Shown here in pieces: positions 53,675 through 62,413 of a DNA stretch of 64,000 nucleotides. The position numbers were made by a program, and so were the translations under genes. Source of the stretch: Gammaproteobacteria bacterium. GTDB lineage: Bacteria > Pseudomonadota > Gammaproteobacteria > HK1. Every line of letters starts with the position of its first letter. Position 1 is the stretch's first letter. The notes under the pieces are model-generated. The model saw only the letters and a list, made by a program, of their open reading frames with translations, was not told the DNA's origin and searched no databases. The stretch lies in NCBI GenBank assembly GCA_022824305.1, contig JAJEAD010000011.1, positions 124,001-188,000 of the forward strand. Direction: 5' to 3'.

Positions 53675-55045
53675 TCAGGCCGCCGCAGGCACCGAGGGCA
53701 GGCCCGCGAGCGCCATGGCGAGCTCCTGCTCGTCGTAGGGCTGGTCCTGAAGCGCGCCGGCGAAGTAGTCGGTGTAGGCCTGCATGTCGAAATGGCCGTG
53801 ACCGCAGAGGTTGAAGACGATGGAGCGCGAGACGCCTTCTTCCTTGCAGCGGAGGGCCTCGTCGATCACCGCCTTGACGGCATGGGTCGCCTCGGGGGCC
53901 GGCACGATGCCCTCCGCCCGCGCGAAGCGCACGCCCGCCTCGAAGCAGGCGGTCTGGGTGTGCGCCACGGAGCGGATGAGCCCGAGATCCTGGGCGTGGC
54001 TGACCAGCGGCGCCATGCCGTGATAGCGAAGGCCCCCCGCGTGGAAGCCGGAGGGAACGAAGCTCGAGCCGAGCGTATGCATCTTGACCAGGGGGGTGAG
54101 CTTGCCCGTATCGCCGAAGTCGTAGGCGAAGCGGCCCCGGGTCAGGCTGGGGCAGGCGGAGGGCTCGACCGCGACGACGTCGAGCTCCCCTCCCCCGCGC
54201 AGCTTCTCCCCGATGAAGGGAAAGGCAATGCCTGCGAAGTTGCTGCCGCCGCCGGTGCAGCCCACCACGATGTCCGCCCGGTCGTCGGCCAGCGCGAGCT
54301 GGGCCTGCGCCTCCTGTCCGATGACGGTCTGGTGCATGAGCACGTGGTTCAGCACGCTTCCGAGCGCGTAGCTCGTGTCCCCGCGCTGGGCCGCGTCCTC
54401 CACCGCCTCGCTGATGGCGATCCCGAGACTGCCGGTGCTGTCGGGAGTGGCGGCGAGGATTGCGCGTCCGGAGTTGGTGTGGTCGCTGGGGCTCGCCACG
54501 CACTCCGCGCCGTAGGTCTCCATCATCGCCTTGCGGTAGGGCTTCTGATCGAAGCTGACCCGCACCATGTAGACCTTGATCTCGAGCCCGAAGAGAGAGC
54601 CCGCGTAGGCGAGCGCCGAGCCCCATTGCCCGGCTCCCGTCTCGGTGGCGATGCGCGTGATGCCCGCCTCCTTGTTGTAGAAGGCCTGCGCCACCGCGGT
54701 GTTCGGCTTGTGGCTGCCGACCGGGCTCACGCCTTCGTGCTTGTAGTAGATGCGCGCGGGGGTATCGAGGTCGCGCTCCAGCGCCGTGGCGCGGTAGAGC
54801 GGGGTGGGCCGCCACGCCCGATAGACGTCGCGCACCGGTTCGGGGATCTCGATCTCGCGATCCTGGCTCACTTCCTGTCCGATCAGCGCCATCGGAAACA
54901 GCGGCGCAAGATCGTCGGGGCCTATGGGCTGGCCCGTGCCCGGATGCAGCACCGGAGCCGGGGGACTCGGGAGGTCGGCCTGGATGTTGTACCAGGCCCG
55001 CGGGATCTGGTCCTCACTCAGAAGGTACTTTCTCGTGTCGCTCAT
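53675..55045 (-). CDS. trpB2: Tryptophan synthase beta-like protein, TrpB2
   Basis: A 456-residue PLP enzyme of the TrpB2 branch. It has the pyridoxal lysine context GVSPVGSHKPNTAVAQAF, the glycine-rich phosphate loop GCTGGGSNFAGIAFP, and KMHTLGSSFVPSGFHAGGLRYHG, a marker of this branch. It lacks the usual trpA partner here. TrpB2 can make tryptophan from indole and serine, or work with other indole sources. The ATG at 55045 is MSDTRKYLLSEDQIP, the usual start. The rhodanese-like gene follows 9 bases after it, so they are likely co-transcribed. Confidence 0.88.
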   Translation of the reverse strand: MSDTRKYLLSEDQIPRAWYNIQADLPSPPAPVLHPGTGQPIGPDDLAPLFPMALIGQEVSQDREIEIPEPVRDVYRAWRPTPLYRATALERDLDTPARIYYKHEGVSPVGSHKPNTAVAQAFYNKEAGITRIATETGAGQWGSALAYAGSLFGLEIKVYMVRVSFDQKPYRKAMMETYGAECVASPSDHTNSGRAILAATPDSTGSLGIAISEAVEDAAQRGDTSYALGSVLNHVLMHQTVIGQEAQAQLALADDRADIVVGCTGGGSNFAGIAFPFIGEKLRGGGELDVVAVEPSACPSLTRGRFAYDFGDTGKLTPLVKMHTLGSSFVPSGFHAGGLRYHGMAPLVSHAQDLGLIRSVAHTQTACFEAGVRFARAEGIVPAPEATHAVKAVIDEALRCKEEGVSRSIVFNLCGHGHFDMQAYTDYFAGALQDQPYDEQELAMALAGLPSVPAAA

Positions 55046-55150
55046 GATGGTCGCTTGCGGTCGATGGGTTGGAGTCGAGGGCCGCATTCTCCCGAAGGGG
55101 CCAGCGGGTGGCAACCGGAGCGGCCATCGGCGCTCCGGTCGCGGCGCCGT

Positions 55151-55179
55151 TTGACATTGCCCCTTGCGGGCGGCTCAAT
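55151..55179 (+). promoter_or_regulatory. Promoter before the Liv-type ABC operon
   Basis: A perfect TTGACA (55151-55156) is followed after 17 bases by CTCAAT (55174-55179), a half-matching -10. It would give a ~175-base leader before the ATG at 55360. The leader contains no obvious terminator. Confidence 0.4.
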
Positions 55180-55359
55180 TACCCGATATCGAACACGACC
55201 CTTCCGGACCGGTCGGCACTCGTGTTCGGGAGTCCGCGCGACGGAAACCGATCACCAACGCTCCGGAGAGCCGACTGCTCCCGCGGCACGCTGCGTGCCC
55301 CGGGATGCCGGCTTCACCGGGGATTTTCTCCAGCACCCCCGAACGAGGAGAACACCCCG

Positions 55360-56538
55360 ATGACGAGGAAAACATCCACCCTGGCCGCGGCCCTGACGGT
55401 GCTCGCCTTCAGCTTCCCGGCATACGCCGCGGACCCGATCAAGATCGGCGTGCTGCTGCCTTCTTCCGGCGTCTTCGCCGGTCTCGGCGGTGACCAGACC
55501 CTCGCCCTCGAGATGGGCTTCGACGACTTCGGTCGCGAAGTGGCGGGACGTCCCATCGAGCTCATCCCGGCCGACACCGAATCGAAACCGAACAGCGGAC
55601 TGGCCCAGTTCAAGAAGCTGGTCTTCAAGGACGAGGTCGACATCGTGGTCGGCATCATCTCGTCGGCGGTGGCGGGAGCGGTGCGCGACGCCGCCCACAA
55701 CGCGAAGGTGCCGCTCATCATCTCGAACGCCGGCAACAACCCCCTTACCGGTGAGCAGTGCAGCCCCTGGATCCTGCGCACTTCGTTCTCGAACTCCCAG
55801 ATCGTGCGGGAGATGGGACCGTGGATGGCGGCGAAGGGCTACAACAACGTCTTCCTCATGGCCTTCGACTACGCGGCCGGTCACCAGATGATGGATGCCT
55901 TCCGGGAAGGCTTCGTGGCCGCGGGCGGCAACATCGCCGGAGAGGAGTTCCCTCCGCTGGGAGAGACCAAGGACTTCGGCCCCTATCTCGCCAAGGTGAA
56001 GGCGGCCAAGCCGGACGCGGCCTTCGTGTTCTTCGCCGGCGGACCCGCGATCAAGTTCGTGAAGGAGTGGGCGGCCTTCGGGCTCAAGGGCGAAGTGACG
56101 CTCGCCGGGGCGGGCTGGCTGAACTCCGCCCTCTACGTGAAGAAGCAGGGGATGGACGCCGAGGGTGCGCTCGGGATCCTCAACTACGTGCCCTCGATCG
56201 ACACGCCGGAGAATGCGGCCTTCCAGGAGAACTTCCGGGCCGCGCACGGCCGGGACGGCTCGGAGTTCGGGGTGGCCGCCTACGACAGCGCGCGCCTCAT
56301 CGTGGAGGCGCTGAAGGCGACCGGCGGCGCCACCGACGACAAGGCGGCCCTCGTGGCGGCGATGCGTGAAGTGCACTTCGAAGGACCCCGGGGTCCCTTC
56401 CGCATCGATCCGATGACCAACAACGTCGTCCAGAACATCTACATCTTCGAAGTGCAGCCCCAAGGAGACAGCGTCGCGGCCATCGTGCAGGACGTGATTC
56501 CCGACGTGCAGGACCCGCCCAAGGGCTGCACCCTGTAG
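55360..56538 (+). CDS. Branched-chain amino acid-type ABC binding protein
   Basis: A 392-residue periplasmic protein with a signal peptide (residues 1-23 end FSFPAYAAD). The mature part opens IKIGVLLPSSGVFAGLGGDQTLALEMG, and has IISSAVAGAVRDAAHNAKVPLI, a typical Liv/Leu-binding fold. Proteins of this type also bind aromatic acids; the box genes nearby make benzoate or a related acid a plausible ligand. GAGGAG precedes the ATG. The four following genes encode the permeases and ATPases. Confidence 0.87.
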   Translation: MTRKTSTLAAALTVLAFSFPAYAADPIKIGVLLPSSGVFAGLGGDQTLALEMGFDDFGREVAGRPIELIPADTESKPNSGLAQFKKLVFKDEVDIVVGIISSAVAGAVRDAAHNAKVPLIISNAGNNPLTGEQCSPWILRTSFSNSQIVREMGPWMAAKGYNNVFLMAFDYAAGHQMMDAFREGFVAAGGNIAGEEFPPLGETKDFGPYLAKVKAAKPDAAFVFFAGGPAIKFVKEWAAFGLKGEVTLAGAGWLNSALYVKKQGMDAEGALGILNYVPSIDTPENAAFQENFRAAHGRDGSEFGVAAYDSARLIVEALKATGGATDDKAALVAAMREVHFEGPRGPFRIDPMTNNVVQNIYIFEVQPQGDSVAAIVQDVIPDVQDPPKGCTL

Positions 56539-56673
56539 GAAACGTTGAACCGGGCGCGGCGGCGGGCTCCCGCAAGGCTCCCGTCGCCGCGCGCCACGCG
56601 GTGCCTTGGCATCGCGACCGGGCATCCAGCCCACCCAAGCGGACCCGACCGACCCCCGAACTAGCGCCCTGCC

Positions 56674-57552
56674 GTGCTGCTCGATCCCGAGTTCCTGATC
56701 GTGCAGACCCTGAACGGGCTGCAGCTCTCCGCCCTGCTCTTCCTGCTGTCGATCGGGCTCTCGGTGGTGTTCGGGTTGATAAACTTCATCAACCTCGCCC
56801 ACGGCACCCTGTTCATGCTCGGCGCCTACTTTGCGCTGAGCGCGGCACGGGCCTTCGACTCATTCTGGCTCGTGCTGCTCGTCGCCCCCGTCGGCGTCGC
56901 CGTGGTCGGGGGTCTCCTCTACCTCGTGCTCCTGCGCCACATGCAGCGGGCGGATCCGATGAAGCAGGTGCTGGTCACCTTCGGGCTCATCTTCGTCGGG
57001 CTCGAATCGGTGATGATCGTCTGGGGTCCGCTCCCGCACACCATCGACGTGCCCGCCCTGCTGGCGGGCAGCAGCAGCGTGCTCGGACAGGTGTACCCGA
57101 CCTACCGCCTCTTCATCATCGCGCTCGGTCTGGCGGTGTTCCTCCTTCTCTACCTGGGGCTCGAGCGCACCCGCCTCGGCGCGATCGTGCGCGCGGGCGT
57201 GGACAACCGCACCATGGTGGCCGCGCTCGGCATCGACATCGGGCTGGTCTTCTTCCTCGTGTTCTGCCTGGGATGCGGGCTCGCCGGACTGGCCGGAGTG
57301 GTGGCGGCCCCGGTCTTCTCGATCTTTCCCGGCATGGACATGTCGGTGCTCATCCTCGCCCTGATCGTGGTGGTGCTCGGCGGCCCCGGCAGCCTCAAGG
57401 GCGCCGGCCTCGGCTCGCTCATCATCGGCATCGCCGACACCTACGGGCAGGTCCTGGTGCCGGAGCTCGCGCGGGTCACCATCTACGCGCTGATGGCGCT
57501 CATCCTCATCTTCAAGCCGGCGGGCCTCGTCCCGGTACGCAGCGGCCACTGA
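56674..57552 (+). CDS. Branched-chain ABC transporter permease (LivH-like)
   Basis: A 292-residue inner-membrane protein with eight or nine helices. The first reads QTLNGLQLSALLFLLSIGLSVVFGLINFINLAHGTLFMLGAYFA. The EAA-like loop VDNRTMVAALGIDIG lies near residue 175. It starts at GTG and the next gene's ATG overlaps its stop by one base. The context is a complete Liv-type importer. Confidence 0.88.
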   Translation: MLLDPEFLIVQTLNGLQLSALLFLLSIGLSVVFGLINFINLAHGTLFMLGAYFALSAARAFDSFWLVLLVAPVGVAVVGGLLYLVLLRHMQRADPMKQVLVTFGLIFVGLESVMIVWGPLPHTIDVPALLAGSSSVLGQVYPTYRLFIIALGLAVFLLLYLGLERTRLGAIVRAGVDNRTMVAALGIDIGLVFFLVFCLGCGLAGLAGVVAAPVFSIFPGMDMSVLILALIVVVLGGPGSLKGAGLGSLIIGIADTYGQVLVPELARVTIYALMALILIFKPAGLVPVRSGH

Positions 57553-58562
57553 TGCGCGAGCGCGATCCCATCCAGCTTCCGGTCGCGGGCCTGCTCGCCG
57601 TGATTGCGGTCGCGGCGTGGTTCGGGGCGGGCTACTTCGGCCAGGAGCTGCTCGCGGAGATCGCGATTCTCGCGATATTCGCGATGAGCCTCGACCTGCT
57701 GGTGGGGGTCGCGGGAATGGTGTCCCTGGGCCACGCCGGCTTCCTCGCGCTCGGCGCCTACGCGACCGCCGGGGCCACGGTGTTCTGGGGATGGCCGCCA
57801 GCGGCGGCGCTCGCGTTCTCGGTGGCGGTCGCGGGCGCGTGCGCGCTCGGGGTCGGACTCTTCGCGGTCCGCCTGGGCGGCGTGTTCTTCATCATGATCA
57901 CGCTCGCGATCGGACAGATGTTCTACGCCTACTTCTTCAAGGCCCGGGCCTTCGGCGGAGACAACGGGATGTCGGGAACCCCGCGCTTCGATCTCTCCCC
58001 TCTCGGCCTCGAGACCGGCGATCCCGCGGTGTTCTCCGCGCTCATGCTCGTGATCGCGGGCGCGGTCTACGTCGCGCTGCTGCTGCTCGTGCGCTCCCCC
58101 TTCGGGATGATGCTCACCGCCATCCACCAGAACGAGAACCGCCTCGCGTCGCTCGGCTGCCCGGTGCGCCGTTACAAGCTGGCGGCATTCGGCCTGGGCG
58201 GGGCGATCGCCGGCCTGGCCGGCGCGCTCATGGCGCAGCACACCGGATTCGTGTCCCCCGATCTCGCCTTCTGGACCCTCTCCGGCGAGGCGCTCATCAT
58301 CGTCATCCTGGGCGGCAGCGGCAGCCTCGTCGGGGCGGCGGGCGGAGCGGCGGTGTTCGTGATGCTGCGCGACCACCTGAGCGACGGCTCCTTCTGGGAG
58401 GGTCTCCGCCTGTCCGGGGACATCGCCACCCACTGGCAGCTCGTCATGGGCCTGTTCTTCATCGCGGTGGTGCTGCTCGCCCGGGACGGGCTCTACGGGC
58501 GCCTTTCGTGGCTCGTGGACCGGGTGCGCTCGGCCTGGCGGGGACGGGGAGGCGGCGCATGA
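57552..58562 (+). CDS. Branched-chain ABC transporter permease (LivM-like)
   Basis: A 336-residue membrane protein with about nine helices. Markers are AIFAMSLDLLVGVAGMVSLGHAGFLALGAYA and the conserved AIHQNENRLASLGCPVRRYKLAAFGLGG loop (residues about 195-222), the ATPase contact. It overlaps the ATPase gene by 4 bases. A small Arg/Gly-rich tail ends the protein. Confidence 0.88.
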   Translation: MRERDPIQLPVAGLLAVIAVAAWFGAGYFGQELLAEIAILAIFAMSLDLLVGVAGMVSLGHAGFLALGAYATAGATVFWGWPPAAALAFSVAVAGACALGVGLFAVRLGGVFFIMITLAIGQMFYAYFFKARAFGGDNGMSGTPRFDLSPLGLETGDPAVFSALMLVIAGAVYVALLLLVRSPFGMMLTAIHQNENRLASLGCPVRRYKLAAFGLGGAIAGLAGALMAQHTGFVSPDLAFWTLSGEALIIVILGGSGSLVGAAGGAAVFVMLRDHLSDGSFWEGLRLSGDIATHWQLVMGLFFIAVVLLARDGLYGRLSWLVDRVRSAWRGRGGGA

Positions 58563-59308
58563 GCGAGGTGGTGTTCCGGGCGGAGGGCCTGCGCAAGTCC
58601 TTCGGGTCGCTTCGGGTCACCGACGAGGTTTCGCTGCGCCTGCCCGCCGGCCGCCGGCACGGGCTGATCGGTCCCAACGGCGCCGGCAAGACCACCCTGT
58701 TCGACCTCATCACGGGCGAGGTCGAGGCCGATGCGGGAGAAGTCTTTCTCGGCGGACGCAGTCTGAACCGCGCCCCTCCCGACGCGCGGGCGCGGGCGGG
58801 ACTGGCGCGGAGCTTCCAGCGCAACAACCTCTTCCCCGGACTCACGGTTCACGAGAACCTGGCGCTCGCCTGCGCGCTGAAGCATGGCATCGGCCACGTC
58901 TTCTGGCGCCGCCTGGAACGCTTCACCGCCCTGTGGCAGGAGGCCGAAGAGAACGCCGGGCGCCTGGGGCTCGCCGACCACCTCGGCCAGCGGGTCTCCA
59001 CTCTCGCCTACGGCACCCAGCGCCAGCTCGAGATCGGCCTCGCGCTGGTCCAGGAGCCCCTGCTGCTGCTTCTCGACGAACCGACGGCGGGAATGAGTCC
59101 GGAGGAGACCTCCGGCATCCTCGAGCTGCTTTCCTCCCTGCCCGAATCGCTGACGCTGCTCATCATCGAGCACGACATGGACGTGATATTCGGGCTGGCG
59201 GAGCGCATCACGGTGCTCGACTACGGGCGAGTGCTCCTCGAGGGGACTCCGGGCGAGGTGCGCGGCTCGGACGAAGTGCGCCGTCGCTACCTCGGAGCGG
59301 CCCACTGA
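58559..59308 (+). CDS. Branched-chain ABC transporter ATPase (LivG-like)
   Basis: A 249-residue ATPase. Walker A GPNGAGKTTLFDLITG is near residue 38, the signature reads LAYGTQRQLEIGLALVQEP (less usual than LSGGQ), and Walker B is LLLLDEPTAGMSPEE. A His switch follows in IIEHDMDVIF. It powers the Liv-type importer with the next gene. Overlap of 4 bases with LivM and 1 base with LivF. Confidence 0.9.
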   Translation: MSEVVFRAEGLRKSFGSLRVTDEVSLRLPAGRRHGLIGPNGAGKTTLFDLITGEVEADAGEVFLGGRSLNRAPPDARARAGLARSFQRNNLFPGLTVHENLALACALKHGIGHVFWRRLERFTALWQEAEENAGRLGLADHLGQRVSTLAYGTQRQLEIGLALVQEPLLLLLDEPTAGMSPEETSGILELLSSLPESLTLLIIEHDMDVIFGLAERITVLDYGRVLLEGTPGEVRGSDEVRRRYLGAAH

Positions 59309-60021
59309 TGCCCGACGGAGCGCTGCTGCGCCTCGAGGCGCTCGACGCCTACTACGGCCGGAGCCATGTCCTGCAGGGAGTCTCGCTCTCGGTGGAAAGC
59401 GCGAGCGTGGTCGCCCTGCTGGGACGCAACGGCGCCGGCAAGTCCACGACGCTCAAGGCCATCATGGGCATCGTGGCGCCCGCGGGCGGCAGCATCCGCT
59501 TCGACGGCGAGGCGATTCACCACCTCGCTTCCCACCGGATCGCACGCCGGGGCATCGCCTACGTGCCCGAGGACCGCGGCATCTTCGCCTCGCTCACGGT
59601 GGAGGAGCACCTCTCGCTGACCCTGCCCCGGGCTGTGACGCGCGGCCCATCGTCGAAGGAAGCCATCTACGAGCAGTTCCCCGTGCTCGCGGAACGCCGC
59701 CGGCACCGGGGCAACGAGCTGAGCGGGGGCGAGCAGCAGATGCTCGCGATCGCGCGGGCGCTCACCCAGTCGCCGAGGCTGCTCATTCTCGACGAGCCCA
59801 CCGAGGGTCTGGCGCCCATCGTGATCGAGAGCATCGCCGGCATCGTCCACTCCCTCAAGGGCGCCGGGCTGACGATGCTCCTCGTCGAGCAGAACTATCC
59901 CTTCGCCGTCGGCCTCTCCGAACGCGTCTACGTGCTCGGCAAGGGCCGGGTGCGATGGGAAGGCAGCCCCGCCGCGCTCGAAGCGAGCCCCGAGGTGGCC
60001 GCGACCTGGTTGGGGGTCTAG
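59308..60021 (+). CDS. Branched-chain ABC transporter ATPase (LivF-like)
   Basis: A 237-residue ATPase. Walker A is GRNGAGKSTTLKAIMG, the signature is LSGGEQQMLAIARAL, and Walker B is LLILDEPTEGLAPIV. VEQNYPFAVGLSERVYVL is the typical LivF switch. It ends the five-gene operon. The stop is followed by ~230 bases without a gene. Confidence 0.9.
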   Translation: MPDGALLRLEALDAYYGRSHVLQGVSLSVESASVVALLGRNGAGKSTTLKAIMGIVAPAGGSIRFDGEAIHHLASHRIARRGIAYVPEDRGIFASLTVEEHLSLTLPRAVTRGPSSKEAIYEQFPVLAERRRHRGNELSGGEQQMLAIARALTQSPRLLILDEPTEGLAPIVIESIAGIVHSLKGAGLTMLLVEQNYPFAVGLSERVYVLGKGRVRWEGSPAALEASPEVAATWLGV

Positions 60022-60144
60022 CGCAAGACAGCAGTGCGGGGTGCGAGGCGAAGGTCCGTGTCTGTGGTCGGGAACGGCAGGCGGTACCCATGGATCCCGG
60101 CCGGCCGCGCGCCGGGTCCGGACACGGAGCAGCCAGGAGGAGTT

Positions 60145-60160
60145 TGACCCCTGGGGGTCA
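60145..60160. repeat. 16-base palindrome in the gap after the Liv operon
   Basis: TGACCCC-TG-GGGGTCA is a 7+7 base inverted repeat. It lies between livF and the toxin gene. It could be a REP-like element, an operator or the remnant of an insertion-sequence end. No second copy was seen. Confidence 0.4.
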
Positions 60161-60250
60161 GATTCGTCGTCCCGCCTTCGAGAGCGCCGTCAGGACGGGA
60201 GAAGTCGTGTCGGGAGCGACACCCCGGCCATTGCCGCGGTCGCTTCCGCC

Positions 60251-60709
60251 TCACCGCTCCAGCAGCGCTTCGAGGCGGGCTGCGGATGCTTCCCGGAAGG
60301 GATTGATAATCTCGACGCCGCCCAGTCGCCGGCTGTCCTGCATGTCTTCGCTGAGGATCGCCGCGCAGCCGGATTGCCGAGCGGTGGCCCAGAGCATCGC
60401 ATCCCAGAACGACAGCCGATGCTCTTCCACTGCATCCATGGCATCGCCGAGGGCCTCGGTGCCCGCTGACGCGACCTGAAAGACCTCCAGCCAGGCTCGA
60501 ACGATAACCCCCGCACGCGCGACAGGCAGAAGATTCTTCCGGGTCGTTGCCCGAAAGAACTCGGCGAGCGCCTGTACCGTGAGAACGCAGTCGCACCGGG
60601 CGGCTCTCCCCACGAGTGTCCGGGACCATTCGTGGCGGTCACCGGCATCGAGATCGACGGCGTAGACCAGGATGTTCGTGTCGAGCGAGAAACGCCCCTT
60701 AACGGTCAT
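60251..60709 (-). CDS. PIN-domain toxin (VapC family)
   Basis: A 152-residue PIN-domain protein. The four acidic metal ligands are near SLDTNILVYAVD (Asp in residues 8-16), LAEFFRAT, SFWDAMLWATARQSG and LSEDMQDSRRLGG. VapC proteins are ribonucleases that block translation by cutting tRNA or rRNA. It overlaps the antitoxin gene by 11 bases, the normal layout, with the antitoxin first. Confidence 0.87.
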   Translation of the reverse strand: MTVKGRFSLDTNILVYAVDLDAGDRHEWSRTLVGRAARCDCVLTVQALAEFFRATTRKNLLPVARAGVIVRAWLEVFQVASAGTEALGDAMDAVEEHRLSFWDAMLWATARQSGCAAILSEDMQDSRRLGGVEIINPFREASAARLEALLER

Positions 60710-60944
60710 AGAGGTCTTCCCGCGCGATCTTCAGTCCACCGAGCGAGGCGCCCTCTTCCAACTGCTTCATCATGCGGCGGTAAGCCGCGGTCCACACCGG
60801 GTCCGAAGACTTGTCGGCGCCATGGGGCAGCAGCTTGGCAATGGGGCGACCCCGTCGGGTGATGAGAACGCTTTCACCTCGCTCGACCTCGCGGATCAGC
60901 TTGGAGAACTCCTGGTTGGCAGTCATGAGAGAAACGCTTCGCAT
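60699..60944 (-). CDS. Phd/YefM-family antitoxin
   Basis: An 81-residue protein with the N-terminal DNA-binding pattern ANQEFSKLIREVERGESVLITRRGRPIAKLLP (positions 9-40). Its C-terminus (LEEGASLGGLKIAREDLYDR) would wrap the toxin. Such antitoxins neutralise the toxin and repress the operon. A palindrome lies 18 bases upstream. It starts at ATG 60944, with an in-frame ATG at 60926. Confidence 0.85.
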   Translation of the reverse strand: MRSVSLMTANQEFSKLIREVERGESVLITRRGRPIAKLLPHGADKSSDPVWTAAYRRMMKQLEEGASLGGLKIAREDLYDR

Positions 60945-60961
60945 GGGTCCCGGCCGTCTTC

Positions 60962-60975
60962 CTAGTACATACTAG
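60962..60975. promoter_or_regulatory. Operator palindrome of the VapC/Phd pair
   Basis: CTAGTA-CA-TACTAG is a perfect 6+6 inverted repeat. It lies 18 bases before the antitoxin start and overlaps TAGTAT-like -10 sequence on the minus strand. This is the expected position for autorepression by a Phd-type antitoxin. Confidence 0.65.
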
Positions 60976-61091
60976 AACGCTATCGACATCGGCGGCGACA
61001 TGCAAGGTTCAACCTCGGCCGATCCGGGAAGGACCAGGGTGCAGACCACGGCAGGACCGCAACCGCATGGGCAAGTCCTCGATCCTCGCTC

Positions 61092-61331
61092 AACGCCTTT
61101 CGTCGGTTCATCGAGAAGTATCCGAAGCGAAGCCGCGAGCGGTTCCTGTCGGAGCAGGAGTTCGCGCGGCTGGGGAGCGTGCTCGACGAGCTGGAGGCCG
61201 AAGGCAGGATGTCGACTTCGGCGGCCGCAGGGCTCCCTCTGCTGATGCTGGCCGGCTACCGGCGGAACGAAATCCTGCCGCTGCGCTGGGAGGACGTCTA
61301 CCTCCAACACAACAAGCTACCGGGGCTGTAG
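61092..61331 (+). pseudogene. Tyrosine recombinase (integrase) fragment
   Basis: A plus-strand frame reads NAFRRFIEKYPKRSRERFLSEQEFARL at its start, then LLMLAGYRRNEILPLRWEDV, and stops at 61329-61331. This is the start of the catalytic domain of phage-type integrases, with the first catalytic arginine (YRRNEI) and the helix after it. The rest of the domain, including HxxR and the Tyr nucleophile, is missing. The core-binding N-terminus is also lacking. It is a decayed remnant. Confidence 0.75.
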
Positions 61332-61441
61332 GCGCATGCACCGGGCACGCCGTGTCGGGGAGCCAGAAGTTCGGGCACGGCCGGGCAATGGCGCGAGGAG
61401 CGGTTCGCCATATTGAAACGCCGCCCGATGCCCCATATTGA

Positions 61442-61471
61442 TTGTTCAGGCGCCGCCGAGGCGCGGATAAT
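61442..61471 (+). promoter_or_regulatory. Putative promoter of the HEPN-like unit
   Basis: TTGTTC (61442-61447) and GATAAT (61466-61471) are separated by 18 bases; the -10 matches consensus in five of six bases. A start near 61479 gives a ~33-base leader before the ATG at 61512. Confidence 0.4.
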
Positions 61472-61511
61472 GGATGGTCGCGCCGGACGGTCGGCAGCGG
61501 AGAAGGGTTCG

Positions 61512-61949
61512 ATGGGTACGGTTCTCGAAGACGTGACGAGCGAATCGGTCGATGCGGCGCACATCCAGCGGCGCGTCGAGGACTGGGAAGAGCGCCTGAA
61601 CAGGCTCTACGCCGAGATCGGCGACTGGTTGCCGGACGGCTGGGAGGCCCGCCCGGGCGCTCCGGTGGTCATGCATGAGCCGCTGATGCGCAAGTTCGGC
61701 ATGGATGCGAAACCGATGCCGACGCTCGAACTCCATGACCGCGCCGGCCATGTGGCCAGGCTCAAACCGCGCGGGCTGTGGATCATCGGGGAGAACGGCC
61801 GGATCGATCTCAAGCACGACGGCCACTACTACTACCTCATGGATACCGCCGACAATTTCGAGCAGCCAAACTGGGAGGTCTCCCGCGCCGACCGGCGTTG
61901 TGACCGCGAAGCGGTGACGCGCGCATGGTTGAGGCGCATCCTTCAGTGA
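61512..61949 (+). CDS. Hypothetical protein, first gene of a HEPN-like unit
   Basis: A 145-residue protein without a recognised family. Its sequence contains WLPDGWEARPGAPVVMHEPLM, MPTLELHDRAGHVARLKPRGLWIIGENGRIDLKHDGHYYYLMD, and ends with a basic helix. It has no DNA-binding motif. The ATG at 61512 follows AGAAGGG; a longer start at 61413 is less likely. Its stop overlaps the next gene by 25 bases, so it is probably the partner of the HEPN-like protein, in either toxin or antitoxin role. Confidence 0.6.
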   Translation: MGTVLEDVTSESVDAAHIQRRVEDWEERLNRLYAEIGDWLPDGWEARPGAPVVMHEPLMRKFGMDAKPMPTLELHDRAGHVARLKPRGLWIIGENGRIDLKHDGHYYYLMDTADNFEQPNWEVSRADRRCDREAVTRAWLRRILQ

Positions 61950-62413
61950 GCGACCTTCAGGCCATTGCGGTCGCGTACGAGCGGGTCGATCTCCATCTCC
62001 AAAGCCTGCGCGATGCGGAGGACGGGGGCAGCGAGGACCCGTCGCCCGATTCAGTCGATCGCGAGCAGAGGCTCAACGACCAGGCGTACTTCGTGCTCGC
62101 GTGGGGCCAGTTGGAGGCGGACATCGAGGAGGCGTGCCGGGAGGCCATCCGGGAGGGGCAATCGCACGAGGACTGGCGGCATCGCCGCGCCTGGTCGCTC
62201 TACAACCCGGAGGACCGCCGGCTCTCGGGCCTGAGCTTCCAGAACCGGCTGACGCTGGTAATCGAGAAGGGCAGCGGAGACTGGAAGAGGACCATGGAGC
62301 TCTACAACGTCCGCAACCAGATCGCCCACGGTGCCCTCCTGTCCGGCGGGATCGACATGGCGAGCGTGATCCGGGATTTCTTTCGGATTCAGTCGTCGCT
62401 CGCGCGGAATTGA
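61925..62413 (+). CDS. HEPN-like protein with RNxxxH motif
   Basis: A 162-residue all-helical protein. Near residue 132 it has NVRNQIAHGALL, the RNxxxH motif of HEPN ribonucleases, with the charged helix RLNDQAYFVLAWGQLEADIEEACREAI before it. HEPN proteins act as toxins or RNases in toxin-antitoxin and phage-defence systems. It overlaps the upstream gene by 25 bases, which is typical of paired toxin genes. Its subfamily is not certain and no enzymatic data are implied. Confidence 0.68.
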   Translation: MVEAHPSVSDLQAIAVAYERVDLHLQSLRDAEDGGSEDPSPDSVDREQRLNDQAYFVLAWGQLEADIEEACREAIREGQSHEDWRHRRAWSLYNPEDRRLSGLSFQNRLTLVIEKGSGDWKRTMELYNVRNQIAHGALLSGGIDMASVIRDFFRIQSSLARN

